Shown here piece after piece: positions 30,776 to 41,084 of a stretch of DNA of 64,000 bases. Both the position numbers and the translations under genes were made by a program. How positions within the stretch are numbered: the stretch's first letter is position 1; each line of letters starts with the position of its first letter. A model generated the notes under the pieces. The model did not search any database. It saw nothing but the letters and a program-made list of their open reading frames with translations, and was not told the origin of the DNA. Source of the stretch: Amycolatopsis thermoflava N1165 (lineage in GTDB: Bacteria; Actinomycetota; Actinomycetes; Mycobacteriales; Pseudonocardiaceae); NCBI RefSeq assembly GCF_000473265.1, contig NZ_KI421511.1, forward strand, positions 4,315,560 to 4,379,559, given 5' to 3'.

Positions 30776-32683
30776 CTAGTCGTCGTCCGAGGCGAGCGCC
30801 GTCTTGCTGACCTGCATCAGGAACTCGATGTTGGTCTTCGTCTTGCGCAGGCGGGACAGCAGCAGGTCGATGGCCTGCTGCGAGTCCAGCGCGTGCAGGA
30901 CCCGGTGCAGCTTGTGCGTGACTGCCAGCTCGTCCGGCGAGAGCAGCAGCTCCTCCTTGCGGGTGCCGGACGGGTTGACGTCCACCGCCGGGAAGACGCG
31001 CCGCTCGGCGATCTTGCGGTCGAGCTTGAGCTCGGCGTTGCCGGTGCCCTTGAACTCTTCGAAGATCACCGTGTCACCGGTCGACCCGGTCTCGACCATC
31101 GCCGTGGCGAAGATCGTCAGCGAGCCGCCGTTCTCGATGTTGCGCGCCGCGCCGAGGAAACGCTTCGGCGGGAACAGCGCGGTCGAGTCGACACCACCGG
31201 AGAGGATCCGGCCGGACGCCGGGGCCGCCAGGTTGTAGGCGCGGCCGAGGCGGGTGATCGAGTCGAGCAGGACCACCACGTCCATGCCCATCTCCACGAG
31301 GCGCTTGGCCCGCTCGATGGAAAGCTCGGCGACCGAGGTGTGGTCTGACGGCGGGCGGTCGAAGGTCGAGGCGATGACCTCGCCCTTCACCGACCGCTGC
31401 ATGTCGGTGACCTCTTCCGGACGCTCGTCGACGAGGACGACCATCAGGTGGCACTCGGGGTTGTTCGTGGTGATCGCGTTCGCGATGTCCTGCATGATCG
31501 TGGTCTTGCCCGCCTTCGGCGGCGACACGATCAGGGCGCGCTGCCCCTTGCCGACCGGCATGACCAGGTCGATCACGCGGGTGGTCAGCTTGTGCGGCTC
31601 GGTCTCCAGGCGCAACCGCTCGTTCGGGTAGAGCGGGGTCAGCTTGGTGAACTCGGGGCGGCGCTTGGCCTCGTCCGGGTCCAGGCCGTTGACGCTGTCG
31701 ACGCGCACCAGCGGGTTGAACTTCTGGCGCTGCTGCTCGCCCTCACGCGGCTGCTTGACGACACCGGTGATCGCATCACCGCGGCGCAGGCCGTGCTTGC
31801 GGACCAGCGACAGCGACACGTACACGTCGTTCGGCCCGGGCAGGTAACCCGAGGTGCGCACGAACGCGTAGTTGTCCAGGACGTCGAGGATGCCGGCGAC
31901 CGGCAGCAGGACGTCGTCCTCGCGGATCTCGGTGTCCGTGCCACCCTCACCGCGGTTGCCACCGCGACGGCGGCGGTCCCGGAACCGGCGGCCGCGACGG
32001 CCGCCCTCGTCGTCGTCCGCGTTGTTCTGGCCGCCACCGGAGTTCTGGCCGCCGCCCGGGTTCTGCTTGGACTGGCCGGCGCCGGAGTCGCGGTTGTTCT
32101 GCTTGCGCTGGTCGCCACCGCCCTGCTGGGCCTGGTCGCCACCGCGCTGGTCGTTGCCGCCGCGGTCGTTGCCACCGCGGTTGTCCGGGCTGCCCGCGGC
32201 GCGGTTCGCGCCACGGCGACGGCGGGCGCCGCCCTCGCGACGGGGGGCGTCCTCGCCCTGCTGGGGCGCCTCGGCGCCGTTCACGGGCTTCTCGGCCGGA
32301 GCCGGCTTCTCGGCCTTCTCCACCACCGGGGCGGGCTTGTCGGCCGGGGCCGCGGCCTGCCGGGGCGCCTTCTCGGCGGACTTGGCAGGCGCCGGAGCCT
32401 CCACCTTCGCGGCGATGCCGTCGAGGGGCAGGGTCTCGTCGGCGGCGCGCTTGCGCGGGGCCTTGCCCTGGCGCTCGCGGATCGCGGCGATCAGGTCGCC
32501 CTTGCGCATCCCCTTGGTGTCGCCGATGCCCAGCTGGGTGGCGAGTTCCCGCAGGTCGGCGATCACCATGCCGGACAGGCCGCCGCTGCGGCGCTTCGGC
32601 GCGGCCGTGCCGTTGCTCTCCCCTGGCTCAGCGTTCGTCGCGGCGGCCGCCACGTCGCCGCTCAAAAGATCGGTGTTGCTCAC
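30776..32683 (-). CDS. rho: Transcription termination factor Rho
   Basis: A 635-residue hexameric RNA helicase. The N terminus has a Rho_N SAP-like region (LSGMVIADLRELATQLGI), then an insertion of about 150 residues rich in Arg, Asn, Gly and Gln (for example RRRRGANRAAG, NDRGGNDQRGGD), then the RNA-binding and ATPase domains with PPKAGKTT and the VDERPEEVTDM and GGVDSTAL segments. Such inserts occur in actinobacterial Rho and increase RNA binding. GTG at 32683 follows AAGGA. A 390-bp gap precedes it. Confidence 0.95.
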   Translation of the reverse strand: MSNTDLLSGDVAAAATNAEPGESNGTAAPKRRSGGLSGMVIADLRELATQLGIGDTKGMRKGDLIAAIRERQGKAPRKRAADETLPLDGIAAKVEAPAPAKSAEKAPRQAAAPADKPAPVVEKAEKPAPAEKPVNGAEAPQQGEDAPRREGGARRRRGANRAAGSPDNRGGNDRGGNDQRGGDQAQQGGGDQRKQNNRDSGAGQSKQNPGGGQNSGGGQNNADDDEGGRRGRRFRDRRRRGGNRGEGGTDTEIREDDVLLPVAGILDVLDNYAFVRTSGYLPGPNDVYVSLSLVRKHGLRRGDAITGVVKQPREGEQQRQKFNPLVRVDSVNGLDPDEAKRRPEFTKLTPLYPNERLRLETEPHKLTTRVIDLVMPVGKGQRALIVSPPKAGKTTIMQDIANAITTNNPECHLMVVLVDERPEEVTDMQRSVKGEVIASTFDRPPSDHTSVAELSIERAKRLVEMGMDVVVLLDSITRLGRAYNLAAPASGRILSGGVDSTALFPPKRFLGAARNIENGGSLTIFATAMVETGSTGDTVIFEEFKGTGNAELKLDRKIAERRVFPAVDVNPSGTRKEELLLSPDELAVTHKLHRVLHALDSQQAIDLLLSRLRKTKTNIEFLMQVSKTALASDDD

Positions 32684-33073
32684 ACATGTCCTTCCTGACC
32701 GATCCACGCCTCCAGGTGGATCAGCGGACTACCGCCCGCGTCCGATCGCGAGGCGGTCTGCTCCTGCCCGGTGTGGCTTCCCCGGCCGGGACACGCAGGT
32801 CACAGCGGCGGAGCCGCCACACGGGGTTCTCGCGTGCTCCAGGTGGAACGCGCCGAATTCGTGTCACCGTGGCTACCGGAAACCCGCCTAGGTCAATCCC
32901 TGCACCAGCTATGCGGAATTATCGACTCAACGAGAGAATGCGATCCGGGACGAACCCCCGGGACCGACACCGGGTGCGATTGCGCGCGGTGATCGAACGC
33001 CCCCGAGGGTAGACCGACCTGGCACGAGGTGCAACAACCACCCCCCGGCGTGCCGCGAATCTCCGCACGGAAG
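32684..33073 (-). other. 390-bp gap before rho, probable promoter and leader
   Basis: No gene is supported here. Two perfect stems are visible: GATCCAC-N8-GTGGATC at 32701-32722, close to the rho start, and GGCGG-AG-CCGCC at about 32806-32817. The interval around 32915-32940 is AT-rich and may hold the promoter. A long structured leader before rho would fit autoregulation, but this is inference. Confidence 0.4.
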
Positions 33074-33955
33074 CTACCGGCCCGTGACCTGAACCCCGGT
33101 CTGGTCGACCGGCAGCTCGATGACTTCGAATCGTGCAACGTCCACCGACGCCGGAATTATTCCGTCGACCGTCAGGGCGAGCACGGTCGGCCCGGCGCCG
33201 GACACCGTCGCCGCGACCCCGGCGGCACGCAGGTCGTGCACCAGGCGCCCGGTCGCCGGGTACGCGGGGGCGCGGTAGTCCTGGTGCAGGCGGTCCTCGG
33301 TGGCGGGCAGCAGCAGCGACGGATCGCTGGTCAGGGCGTGCACGGCGAGCGCCGCGCGGCCCGCCGAGAACGCGGCGTCGGCGTGCGGCACCTTCTCCGG
33401 CAGCAGCCCGCGCGTCGCCTCCGTGGACGACTTGACCGACGGCACCGCCACGACCGGGCGGATCGACGGGTGCGGCGTCAGCCGTTCCGCGTGAAAACGG
33501 CCCTTTTCACACCATGCCAGGACGAACCCGCCCAGCAGGCTGGCGGCGGCGTTGTCCGCGTGCCCCTCGAACTCGGCGGCCAGCTGAACCGCGTCGCCGT
33601 CCAGCGGCCGCTCCGCGAGGGCGTACCCGGCGGCGATCCCGGAGACCACCGCCGCGGCCGAGGAACCGAGCCCGCGCGCGTGCGGGATCTTGTTGAAGCA
33701 CCGCAGGTGCAGCCCCGGCGGCGTGACGCCGAGGTGCTCGCACGCGCGCCGCAGTGCCCGCACCACGAGGTGCGTCTCGTCGGTGGGCACGTCCTCCACC
33801 CCACCGGCCCCGGCGTCGAACACCTCGACCTTCAGCCCGGCGTCGGTGACCTGCACCTCGACGACGTCGTGCAGCGCGAGCGCCAGCCCGAGCGCGTCGA
33901 AGCCCGGGCCGAGGTTCGCGCTCGACGCCGGGACGGTCACCTTCAGAGCGGTCAC
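33074..33955 (-). CDS. thrB: Homoserine kinase
   Basis: A 293-residue GHMP kinase that phosphorylates homoserine for threonine synthesis. It has the start [13 protein letters not shown], the ATP loop [12 protein letters not shown] and the C-terminal [13 protein letters not shown] at 33955 overlaps the thrC stop (GTGA), so translation is coupled. Confidence 0.96.
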   Translation of the reverse strand: MTALKVTVPASSANLGPGFDALGLALALHDVVEVQVTDAGLKVEVFDAGAGGVEDVPTDETHLVVRALRRACEHLGVTPPGLHLRCFNKIPHARGLGSSAAAVVSGIAAGYALAERPLDGDAVQLAAEFEGHADNAAASLLGGFVLAWCEKGRFHAERLTPHPSIRPVVAVPSVKSSTEATRGLLPEKVPHADAAFSAGRAALAVHALTSDPSLLLPATEDRLHQDYRAPAYPATGRLVHDLRAAGVAATVSGAGPTVLALTVDGIIPASVDVARFEVIELPVDQTGVQVTGR

Positions 33956-35016
33956 GTCAGCTCCAGCGCCGCGGCGACGGCCTGCGGGTCCACCGCCAGC
34001 GGCTCCACCTCGACGTTGCCCTCCAGCGCGGTGCCCGGGTCCTTGAGGCCGTGGCCGGTGACGGTGCACACGACCGTCGAGCCCTTCGGCAGGCGGCCGT
34101 CGGCGGCGGTGGCGAGCAGGCCCGCGACGCTGGTCGCCGACGCCGGCTCCACGAACACGCCCTCCTTGCTGGCCAGCAGGCGGTACGCGGCGAGGATCTT
34201 CTCGTCGGTCACCGCCTCGAACAGGCCGCCGGAGGCGTTCTTCGCCTTGACCGCGCCCTCCCAGGAGGCCGGGCTGCCGACGCGGATCGCGGTCGCGATC
34301 GTCTCCGGCTCGGCGACCGGCTCACCCTTGACCAGCGGAGCCGCGCCCGCCGCCTGGAACCCGAACATGCGCGGGGTGTTCTTCACCACACCGTCCGCGG
34401 CGTACTCGGAGTACCCGGCCCAGTAGGCGGTGATGTTGCCCGCGTTGCCCACCGGCAGGCAGTGGATGTCCGGCGCCTGGCCGAGTACGTCGCAGATCTC
34501 CCACGCGGCGGTCTTCTGGCCGATCAGGCGCACCGGGTTGACCGAGTTGACCAGCGTGACCGGGTGGTCGATCGCGGTCTTGCGGGCGAGTTCGAGGCAG
34601 TCGTCGAAGTTGCCGTCGATCTGCAGGATGCGCGCGCCGTGCAGGATGGCCTGCGCGAGCTTGCCCATCGCGATCTTGCCCTGCGGGATCAGGACCGCGC
34701 AGGTCAGTCCCGCGCGCGCGGCGTAGGCCGCGGCCGAGGCCGAGGTGTTGCCGGTCGAGGCGCAGATGACCGCCTGCAGGCCGCTGGCCTTCGCGTGGGT
34801 GATCGCCACCGTCATGCCGCGGTCCTTGAAGGACCCGGTCGGGTTGGCGCCCTCGACCTTCAGGTAGACGGTCGAGCCGGTCAGCTCGGACAGGTGCGGC
34901 GCGGGCATCAGCGGCGTGTTGCCCTCGCCGAGGGTGATGACCTCCGCCCCGGCCGGAACCGGTACCCGGTCGGCGTACGCCTCGATGATCCCGGGCCAGC
35001 CGGCCTTCGCAGTCAT
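33952..35016 (-). CDS. thrC: Threonine synthase
   Basis: A 354-residue PLP enzyme that turns O-phosphohomoserine into threonine. The PLP lysine is in [10 protein letters not shown] and the phosphate-binding loop is the GNAGN segment. The ATG overlaps the hom stop by four bases. It is the fourth gene of the argS-lysA-hom-thrC-thrB run. Confidence 0.97.
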   Translation of the reverse strand: MTAKAGWPGIIEAYADRVPVPAGAEVITLGEGNTPLMPAPHLSELTGSTVYLKVEGANPTGSFKDRGMTVAITHAKASGLQAVICASTGNTSASAAAYAARAGLTCAVLIPQGKIAMGKLAQAILHGARILQIDGNFDDCLELARKTAIDHPVTLVNSVNPVRLIGQKTAAWEICDVLGQAPDIHCLPVGNAGNITAYWAGYSEYAADGVVKNTPRMFGFQAAGAAPLVKGEPVAEPETIATAIRVGSPASWEGAVKAKNASGGLFEAVTDEKILAAYRLLASKEGVFVEPASATSVAGLLATAADGRLPKGSTVVCTVTGHGLKDPGTALEGNVEVEPLAVDPQAVAAALELT

Positions 35017-36329
35017 GAATCCTCGCCTTCCACCCGCATTACGCTCACGACCTCGTTGACGACGTCCATTTTCCCGATGGCCTCGACGGTCGCCTCGAGC
35101 GCCGCGTCCGGTGCGAGGTGCGTCACGATGACGAGGCTGGCGGTGTCGTGCCGGTCACGCTGCCGGACGGCGGCGATGCTCACCTCGTGGGCCGCGAACA
35201 CCTGCGCGACCTGCGCGAGCACACCCGGCTTGTCGGCCACGTCGAGGCTGACGTGGTAGCGCGTCGGGGTCTGGCCCATCGGCCGCACCGGCAGCTGGGC
35301 GTGCGCCGACTCGCGCGGGCCGCGGCCGCCGAGCACCCGGTTGCGGGCCACCGCGACCAAGTCGCCGAGCACCGCGCTGGCCGTCGGCGCGCCACCGGCG
35401 CCCTGGCCGTAGAACATCAGGCTGCCCGCCGCGTCCGCCTCGACGAACACGGCGTTGAACGCGCCACCGACGTTCGCCAGCGGGTGGGTGCGCGGGAGCA
35501 TCACCGGGTGCACGCGCGCGGACACCGACTCCGCGCCGTCCTCGCCCTCGACGCGCTCGCAGATCGAGAGCAGCTTCACCGTGCGGCCCAGCGCCTTCGC
35601 CGCCGCGATGTCCGAAGCGGACACGTTCGAGATGCCCTCGCGGTGCACGTCGGACCCGGTGACGCGGGTGTGGAACGCCAGCGAGGCGAGGATGGCCGCC
35701 TTGGACGCGGCGTCGTAGCCGTCCACGTCCGCGGTCGGGTCCGCCTCCGCGTAGCCGAGCCGGCTGGCCTCGTCGAGGGTCTCGGCGTAGCCGGCGCCCG
35801 TGGAGTCCATCGCGGACAGGATGAAGTTGGTGGTGCCGTTGACGATGCCCATCACCTTGGTGATGCGGTCACCGGCCAGCGACTCGCGCAGCGGGCGCAG
35901 CAGCGGGATCGCGCCGGCCACCGCCGCCTCGAAGTAGAGGTCGGCGCCGCTGGAGTCGGCCGCCTCGAACAGCTCCGCGGAGTACTCGGCCAGCAGCGCC
36001 TTGTTCGCCGTGACGACCGACTTCCCCTTGCGCAGCGCGGTGAGCAGCCACTCGCGCACCGGGTCGACGCCGCCGATCAGCTCGACCACGACGTCCACAT
36101 CGGACTCCACGAGCGCGGCGGCGTCGTTGGTCAGCAGGTGCTGCGGCAGCTCGGGGTGCTTGTCCGGGCGGCGCACCGCGATGCCGGCCAGCTCGACCGG
36201 GGCGCCGGCGCGGGCGGCGAGCTCGTCGGCCTGCTCGGTGAGCAGCCGCGCGACCTCGGCGCCGACCGTGCCGCAGCCCAGCAGCGCGACGCGCACCGTC
36301 TTGCCGTCTACAGTGGACATTGCAGTCAC
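35013..36329 (-). CDS. hom: Homoserine dehydrogenase
   Basis: A 438-residue NAD(P)-dependent enzyme that reduces aspartate semialdehyde to homoserine. The Rossmann motif is [15 protein letters not shown], the catalytic region holds [11 protein letters not shown] and [14 protein letters not shown], and the C terminus has an ACT domain ([18 protein letters not shown]) that usually gives threonine feedback. GTG at 36329 overlaps the lysA stop; ATG at 36320 is an alternative three codons in. Confidence 0.96.
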   Translation of the reverse strand: MTAMSTVDGKTVRVALLGCGTVGAEVARLLTEQADELAARAGAPVELAGIAVRRPDKHPELPQHLLTNDAAALVESDVDVVVELIGGVDPVREWLLTALRKGKSVVTANKALLAEYSAELFEAADSSGADLYFEAAVAGAIPLLRPLRESLAGDRITKVMGIVNGTTNFILSAMDSTGAGYAETLDEASRLGYAEADPTADVDGYDAASKAAILASLAFHTRVTGSDVHREGISNVSASDIAAAKALGRTVKLLSICERVEGEDGAESVSARVHPVMLPRTHPLANVGGAFNAVFVEADAAGSLMFYGQGAGGAPTASAVLGDLVAVARNRVLGGRGPRESAHAQLPVRPMGQTPTRYHVSLDVADKPGVLAQVAQVFAAHEVSIAAVRQRDRHDTASLVIVTHLAPDAALEATVEAIGKMDVVNEVVSVMRVEGEDS

Positions 36330-37762
36330 GACACCTCCAGCTGCAGCATGTCGTCGATCGTCTCGCGGCGCAGGAGCAGCCGCGCGCTGCCGTTGCGGAC
36401 CGCGACGACCGCGGGGCGCGGCTGCCGGTTGTAGTTGCTGGCCATGGAGTAGCAGTACGCGCCGGTCGCCGCGACGGCGAGCAGGTCGCCGGGAGCGAGG
36501 GTGTCCGGCAGCCAGCAGTCCCGCACGACGATGTCGCCGGACTCGCAGTGCTTGCCCACCACGCGGCTCAGCGCCGCGCCGACCTGCTCGCTCGTCCCGT
36601 CGTCGCTCGCGCGCGACACCAGGCGGACGTCGTACACCGCGTCGTAGAGCGGCGTGCGGATGTTGTCGCTCATCCCGCCGTCTACGCTGACGTAGCGCCG
36701 GGACTCGTTGTCCCCCAGCGACACGTCCTTGATGGTGCCCACCTCGTACAGCGTCACCGTGCCGGGGCCGGCGATGGCGCGGCCCGGCTCACCCGCGATG
36801 CGCGGCACCGGGAGCCCGGCGAACTCGCACTCCTTACGGACGATCTCGCGGATCTGGGTGATCATCTGCGCCGGCGGGGGCGGGTTGTCCTTGTCGGTGT
36901 AGGCGATGCCGAACCCGCCGCCGAGGTCCACCAGCGACAGCTGCTCCAGCAGCTGCTCGCCGTGCTCCTTGACCAGTTCGGCCATCAGCCCGATGACGCG
37001 GCGCGCGGCGACCTCGAAGCCGTCGGCGTCGAAGATCTGCGACCCGATGTGGCTGTGCAGGCCGACCAGGCGCAGCGACGGCGCGTTCAGCACCCGGCGC
37101 ACCGCCTCCGCGGCGTCGCCCGCGGCCAGCGAGAAGCCGAACTTCTGGTCCTCGTGGGCGGTCGCGATGAACTCGTGCGTGTGCGCCTCGACGCCGACCG
37201 TGACGCGGATCAGCACCTTCTGCTCGACGTCGAGCCGCGCCGCGACGTCGGCCAGCCGCGCGATCTCGTAGTAGGAGTCCAGCACGACCGTGCCGACCCC
37301 GGCGCCGACCGCGGTCTCCAGCTCGGCGACCGACTTGTTGTTGCCGTGGAAGGTGATCCGCTCCGGCGGGAAGCCGGCGCGCAGCGCGACCGCGAGCTCG
37401 CCGCCGCTCGCGACGTCCAGGCTCAGGCCCTGCGCGGCGACCCAGCGGGCCACCTCGGTGCACAGGAACGCCTTGGCCGCGTAGTGCACCAGCGACGGGT
37501 CGTCGAACGCCTCGGCGTACTCGGCGCAGCGCGACTTGAAGTCGGCCTCGTCGACGACGAACAACGGCGTGCCGTAGGTCTCGGCCAGCTGCCGCACGTC
37601 GACGCCCGCGATCCGCACCACGCCGTCCGGGGCGCGGTAGGAGTTGCGGGGCCAGACCTTCGGGTAGAGCCGGTCGAGCTCTTCGGAACTGGACGGGGGG
37701 AAACCGGAGGTGTCGGCATGCGGGTAGACCTCCGCGTGCCGCGGGCCGGCGGGGTGAGCCAT
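36326..37762 (-). CDS. lysA: Diaminopimelate decarboxylase
   Basis: A 478-residue fold-III PLP enzyme that makes lysine from meso-diaminopimelate. PLP lysine is in HYAAKAFLC, with [17 protein letters not shown] and the EPGRAI phosphate/arginine motif. The C terminus has the partner-subunit CESGDIV motif. It begins six bases after the argS stop and its end overlaps hom. Confidence 0.97.
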   Translation of the reverse strand: MAHPAGPRHAEVYPHADTSGFPPSSSEELDRLYPKVWPRNSYRAPDGVVRIAGVDVRQLAETYGTPLFVVDEADFKSRCAEYAEAFDDPSLVHYAAKAFLCTEVARWVAAQGLSLDVASGGELAVALRAGFPPERITFHGNNKSVAELETAVGAGVGTVVLDSYYEIARLADVAARLDVEQKVLIRVTVGVEAHTHEFIATAHEDQKFGFSLAAGDAAEAVRRVLNAPSLRLVGLHSHIGSQIFDADGFEVAARRVIGLMAELVKEHGEQLLEQLSLVDLGGGFGIAYTDKDNPPPPAQMITQIREIVRKECEFAGLPVPRIAGEPGRAIAGPGTVTLYEVGTIKDVSLGDNESRRYVSVDGGMSDNIRTPLYDAVYDVRLVSRASDDGTSEQVGAALSRVVGKHCESGDIVVRDCWLPDTLAPGDLLAVAATGAYCYSMASNYNRQPRPAVVAVRNGSARLLLRRETIDDMLQLEVS

Positions 37763-37768
37763 CTGGGA

Positions 37769-39424
37769 TTACATCCGTTCCGGAGCTGAGACACCGAGCA
37801 GGGCGAGGCCGTTCGCGAACACCTGCCGCGCGGCCTCGCACAGGGCGAGGCGGGCGTAGGTGAGCGGCGTGGCTTCCTCGTCGCCCTTGGGCAGGACCTG
37901 CGCGACGGCGTAGAACTTGTGGAACGCGCCGGCGAGGCTTTCCAGGTAACGCGCCACGCGGTGCGGTTCACGCAGCTCGGCGGCGCGCTGCACGACCGTC
38001 GGGAACTCCCCGATCGTGCGGATGAGGTCACCCTCGCGGTCGAGGGTGAGCAGCCCGAAGTCGGCGTCGTTGTCGAACTTCAGTCCGAGGTCGGCGGCGT
38101 TGCGCTGGAGCGAGGCGAGCCGGGCGTGCGCGTACTGCACGTAGTAGACCGGGTTCTCGTCGCTGCTCTTGCGCAGCAGGTCGAGGTCGATGTCGATGCT
38201 GGAGTCGACGGAGTAGCGGGTCAGTTCGTAGCGGGCGGCGTCCACGCCGACGGCCTCGACGAGGTCCTCCATCGTGATCACCGTGCCCGCGCGCTTGCTC
38301 ATCCGGACCGGCTTGCCCTCGCTGACCAGGTTCACCAGCTGGCCGATCAGCACCTCGACCACCGACGGGTCGTGGCCCATCGCGGCCGCGGCGGCCTTCA
38401 GCCGGGCGATGTAGCCGTGGTGGTCCGCGCCGAGCATGTAGATGCACAGGTCGAAGCCGCGGCCGATCTTGTCCTGCAGGTAGGCGATGTCACCGGCGAT
38501 GTAGGCGGGCGCGCCGTCGCTCTTGATGACCACGCGGTCCTTGTCGTCGCCGAACTCGGTGGAGCGCAGCCACCAGGCGCCGTCGGCGTGGTAGAGGCTG
38601 CCGTTCTCCTTGAGGCTCTCGACGGCCTTCTCCACCGCGCCGCTCTGGTGCAGCGAGTCCTCGTGGAAGTAGACGTCGAAGTCGGTGCCGAACTCGTGCA
38701 GGCTCTTCTTGATCTCGCCGAACATCAGGTCGACGCCGATGCGGCGGAACGTTTCGTTGCGCTCGTCCTCCGGCAGCGACAGCGCGCTGGGCTCCTGGCG
38801 CAGGACCTCGGCGGCGATGTCGCTGATGTAGGCGCCCGCGTAGCCGTCCTCCGGCGCGGGGTCGCCCTTCGCGGCGGCGATCAGCGACCGGACGAACCGG
38901 TCGATCTGCGCGCCGGCGTCGTTGAAGTAGTACTCGCGCGTGACGTCGGCGCCCTGCGCCTGCAGGACCCGGCCGAGCGCGTCGCCCACCGCGGCCCAGC
39001 GGGTGCCGCCGAGGTGGATCGGGCCGGTCGGGTTCGCCGACACGAACTCGAGGTTGATCTTGCGGCCGGCCAGTGCGGTGCCGCGGCCGTAGGCGTCGCC
39101 GAGGGTGAGGACCTGGCGGATCTGCTCGCCCTGGGCGTCGGCGGCCAGCCGGAGGTTCACGAACCCGGGGCCCGCGATCTCGGCGGAGTCGATGCCGTCG
39201 GTGGCGGCGAGCGCGTCGGCCAGCTCCTGGGCGAAGTCGCGCGGGGCCAGGCCGGCCTTCTTCGCCACCTGCAGCGCGATGTTGGTGGCGTAGTCTCCGT
39301 GTTCCGGGTTGCGCGGGCGCTCGACGGTCACCGTGGCGGGGAGCACGGCGGGGTCGGCGCCACGGGCGGTGAGCACCTGCGCGGCGGACGTACGGACCAG
39401 GTCAGCTAGGGCCTCGGGAGTCAC
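37769..39424 (-). CDS. argS: Arginyl-tRNA synthetase
   Basis: A 551-residue class I synthetase. The HIGH motif appears as GPIHLGG and the KMSKS motif as VRMSKRAG, both normal ArgRS variants. The N-terminal additional domain and the C-terminal DALR anticodon-binding helices are present. GTG at 39424 probably begins a leaderless mRNA for the whole argS-lysA-hom-thrC-thrB operon. Confidence 0.97.
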   Translation of the reverse strand: MTPEALADLVRTSAAQVLTARGADPAVLPATVTVERPRNPEHGDYATNIALQVAKKAGLAPRDFAQELADALAATDGIDSAEIAGPGFVNLRLAADAQGEQIRQVLTLGDAYGRGTALAGRKINLEFVSANPTGPIHLGGTRWAAVGDALGRVLQAQGADVTREYYFNDAGAQIDRFVRSLIAAAKGDPAPEDGYAGAYISDIAAEVLRQEPSALSLPEDERNETFRRIGVDLMFGEIKKSLHEFGTDFDVYFHEDSLHQSGAVEKAVESLKENGSLYHADGAWWLRSTEFGDDKDRVVIKSDGAPAYIAGDIAYLQDKIGRGFDLCIYMLGADHHGYIARLKAAAAAMGHDPSVVEVLIGQLVNLVSEGKPVRMSKRAGTVITMEDLVEAVGVDAARYELTRYSVDSSIDIDLDLLRKSSDENPVYYVQYAHARLASLQRNAADLGLKFDNDADFGLLTLDREGDLIRTIGEFPTVVQRAAELREPHRVARYLESLAGAFHKFYAVAQVLPKGDEEATPLTYARLALCEAARQVFANGLALLGVSAPERM

Positions 39425-39430
39425 CAGCCG

Positions 39431-39436
39431 AGTGTA
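39431..39436 (-). promoter_or_regulatory. Candidate leaderless -10 box of the argS operon
   Basis: TACACT (minus strand) ends six bases before the argS GTG, which places the expected transcription start on the start codon. No good -35 box is visible, as is common for actinobacterial promoters. Confidence 0.45.
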
Positions 39437-39455
39437 AGGGCCGCGACCTCGGCCG

Positions 39456-39487
39456 TTGACAGGGACCGAACACGGGGTCCCTAAACT
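39456..39487 (+). promoter_or_regulatory. Candidate promoter of the DUF3105 gene with palindrome in a 20-bp spacer
   Basis: TTGACA (39456-39461) and TAAACT (39482-39487) are 20 bases apart, and the spacer holds GGGACC-N8-GGTCCC. The long spacer with an internal inverted repeat resembles MerR-type promoters. It drives toward the ATG at 39527. Confidence 0.4.
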
Positions 39488-39526
39488 CTACCCGGGTATA
39501 TCCACTTGACGGGAGACGCGGGAGCC

Positions 39527-40330
39527 ATGGCCAGCGGCACTAAGAAGAAGGGCGCACCGAAGAAGGGCAGCGTGAAGGCGGCCCGCGGCTCGGTGGTGTC
39601 CAAGAAGGGTGTGCCCTGGGGCACGATCATCTCGGTGGTCGCGGTGGTCGCGCTCGCCGCCGTGGTGGTCACCTACTACCTGGTCCAGTCGGCGCCCAAG
39701 CGCGCGCTGGCCAGCTGGGCGCCCACCGCGGACAACCCGGACCCGTCGCTGAGCATCCCCGGCATCGTCACCGGCCAGTACCAGGCCAGCGTGCACATCC
39801 TGCCGACCGAGCGGGTGGCCTACGACCACAACCCGCCCTACGGCGGCCCGCACGACGGCTACTGGGCGGCGTGCAACGGCGTCGTCTACCCCGTCGCGGT
39901 GCGCACGGAGAACATGGTGCACTCGCTCGAGCACGGGGCCGTGTGGATCGCCTACAACCCCGACCAGGTCAGCGGTGACGCGCTGAACACGCTCAAGTCC
40001 AAGGTCGAGGGCAAGCCGTACACGATGATGTCGCCCTACCCCGGTCTGGATTCCGCGGTCTCCCTGCAGTCCTGGGGTCACCAGCTGAAGGTCGGCTCGG
40101 CCACCGACGAGCGGATCGACCAGTTCATCACCGCGCTGCGGACCAACCAGAACACCTACCCGGAGGTCGGTGCCTCGTGCGACGCCCTCGGCGCGGGCGC
40201 CTTCGACCCGGACAACCCGCCGCCGTTCGACCCGACGCCGCCGGGCCCGGACGCGAAGCCGATGGACTACCAGGGTTCCGCGGGCACGCAGCAGGACACC
40301 GGGATGCCCAGCTCGGCCCCGACGTCCTGA
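39527..40330 (+). CDS. DUF3105 domain-containing membrane-anchored protein
   Basis: A 267-residue protein with a Lys/Ala-rich cytoplasmic start, one membrane helix (ISVVAVVALAAVVVTYYLV) and an extracytoplasmic domain holding YGGPHDGYWAACNGVVYP and MVHSLEHGAVWIAY. Conserved His and Cys residues suggest metal or redox chemistry, but the family has no known function. ATG at 39527 follows GGGAG. It is four codons from the DUF305 gene and the two probably act together. Confidence 0.85.
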   Translation: MASGTKKKGAPKKGSVKAARGSVVSKKGVPWGTIISVVAVVALAAVVVTYYLVQSAPKRALASWAPTADNPDPSLSIPGIVTGQYQASVHILPTERVAYDHNPPYGGPHDGYWAACNGVVYPVAVRTENMVHSLEHGAVWIAYNPDQVSGDALNTLKSKVEGKPYTMMSPYPGLDSAVSLQSWGHQLKVGSATDERIDQFITALRTNQNTYPEVGASCDALGAGAFDPDNPPPFDPTPPGPDAKPMDYQGSAGTQQDTGMPSSAPTS

Positions 40331-40335
40331 TCCTG

Positions 40336-41043
40336 ATGGCGGACGAAGAAGACGCTCCGGTGGCGGACCGGCCGGGCCCCCGTCCGGTCGTCATCGGCGC
40401 GACGGTGGTCGTGGTGCTGCTGGTCGGCGCGGTGCTCGGGATGTTCCTGACGTCGTTGGCGCGGGGTCCGGAGACCTCCGCCACGCCCGCGGAGGGTTCG
40501 GTCGAGGTCGGGTTCGCGCAGGACATGTCGGTGCACCACCTGCAGGCCGTGACCATGGCCAGCTGGGAGCGCGACCACACGAGCGATCCGCAGCTGAAGC
40601 AGCTGGCGTTCGACATCGAGTCCACGCAGCGCGAGCAGGTCGGCCGGATGAAGGGCTGGCTCATGCTGTGGGGCCAGCCCGAGCAGGCCACGGGCGAGTA
40701 CATGACGTGGATGACGGCCGGCGCCGGGCACGACCACATGGCGATGGCGCCGACGTCGTCCGCCGCGGCGGCCGCGGGCGCGCCGATGCCCGGCATGGCG
40801 ACCAACGAGGAGCTGGCGAAGCTGCGCTCGCTGTCCGGCGCGGAGCTGGACGTGTACTTCCTGCAGCTGATGCTGCGGCACCACCAGGGCGGCACCGAGA
40901 TGGCGCAGTACGCGCACGACCACACGTCCGTGTCCGCGGTCAAGGCGCTGACGCAGAGCATCCTGACGTCGCAGGGCGCGGAGATGACGGTGATGCGGAA
41001 CATGCTCAGCGCGCGGGGCGCGCAGCCACTGCCGTTCCCCTGA
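40336..41043 (+). CDS. DUF305 domain-containing protein
   Basis: A 235-residue exported protein anchored by an N-terminal helix (VVIGATVVVVLLVGAVLGMFL). The ferritin-like helical domain has paired motifs MSVHHLQAV and MLRHHQGGTEMAQ, and a His/Met-rich linker HDHMAMAP. DUF305 includes CopM-type copper-binding proteins, so a periplasmic-side metal-binding role is plausible. It forms a two-gene unit with DUF3105, and a CDF metal exporter converges on it. Confidence 0.85.
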   Translation: MADEEDAPVADRPGPRPVVIGATVVVVLLVGAVLGMFLTSLARGPETSATPAEGSVEVGFAQDMSVHHLQAVTMASWERDHTSDPQLKQLAFDIESTQREQVGRMKGWLMLWGQPEQATGEYMTWMTAGAGHDHMAMAPTSSAAAAAGAPMPGMATNEELAKLRSLSGAELDVYFLQLMLRHHQGGTEMAQYAHDHTSVSAVKALTQSILTSQGAEMTVMRNMLSARGAQPLPFP

Positions 41044-41084
41044 CACTCCCGGGAGCGAGGCGCACCGGGGCGCTCAGTCCGTGA

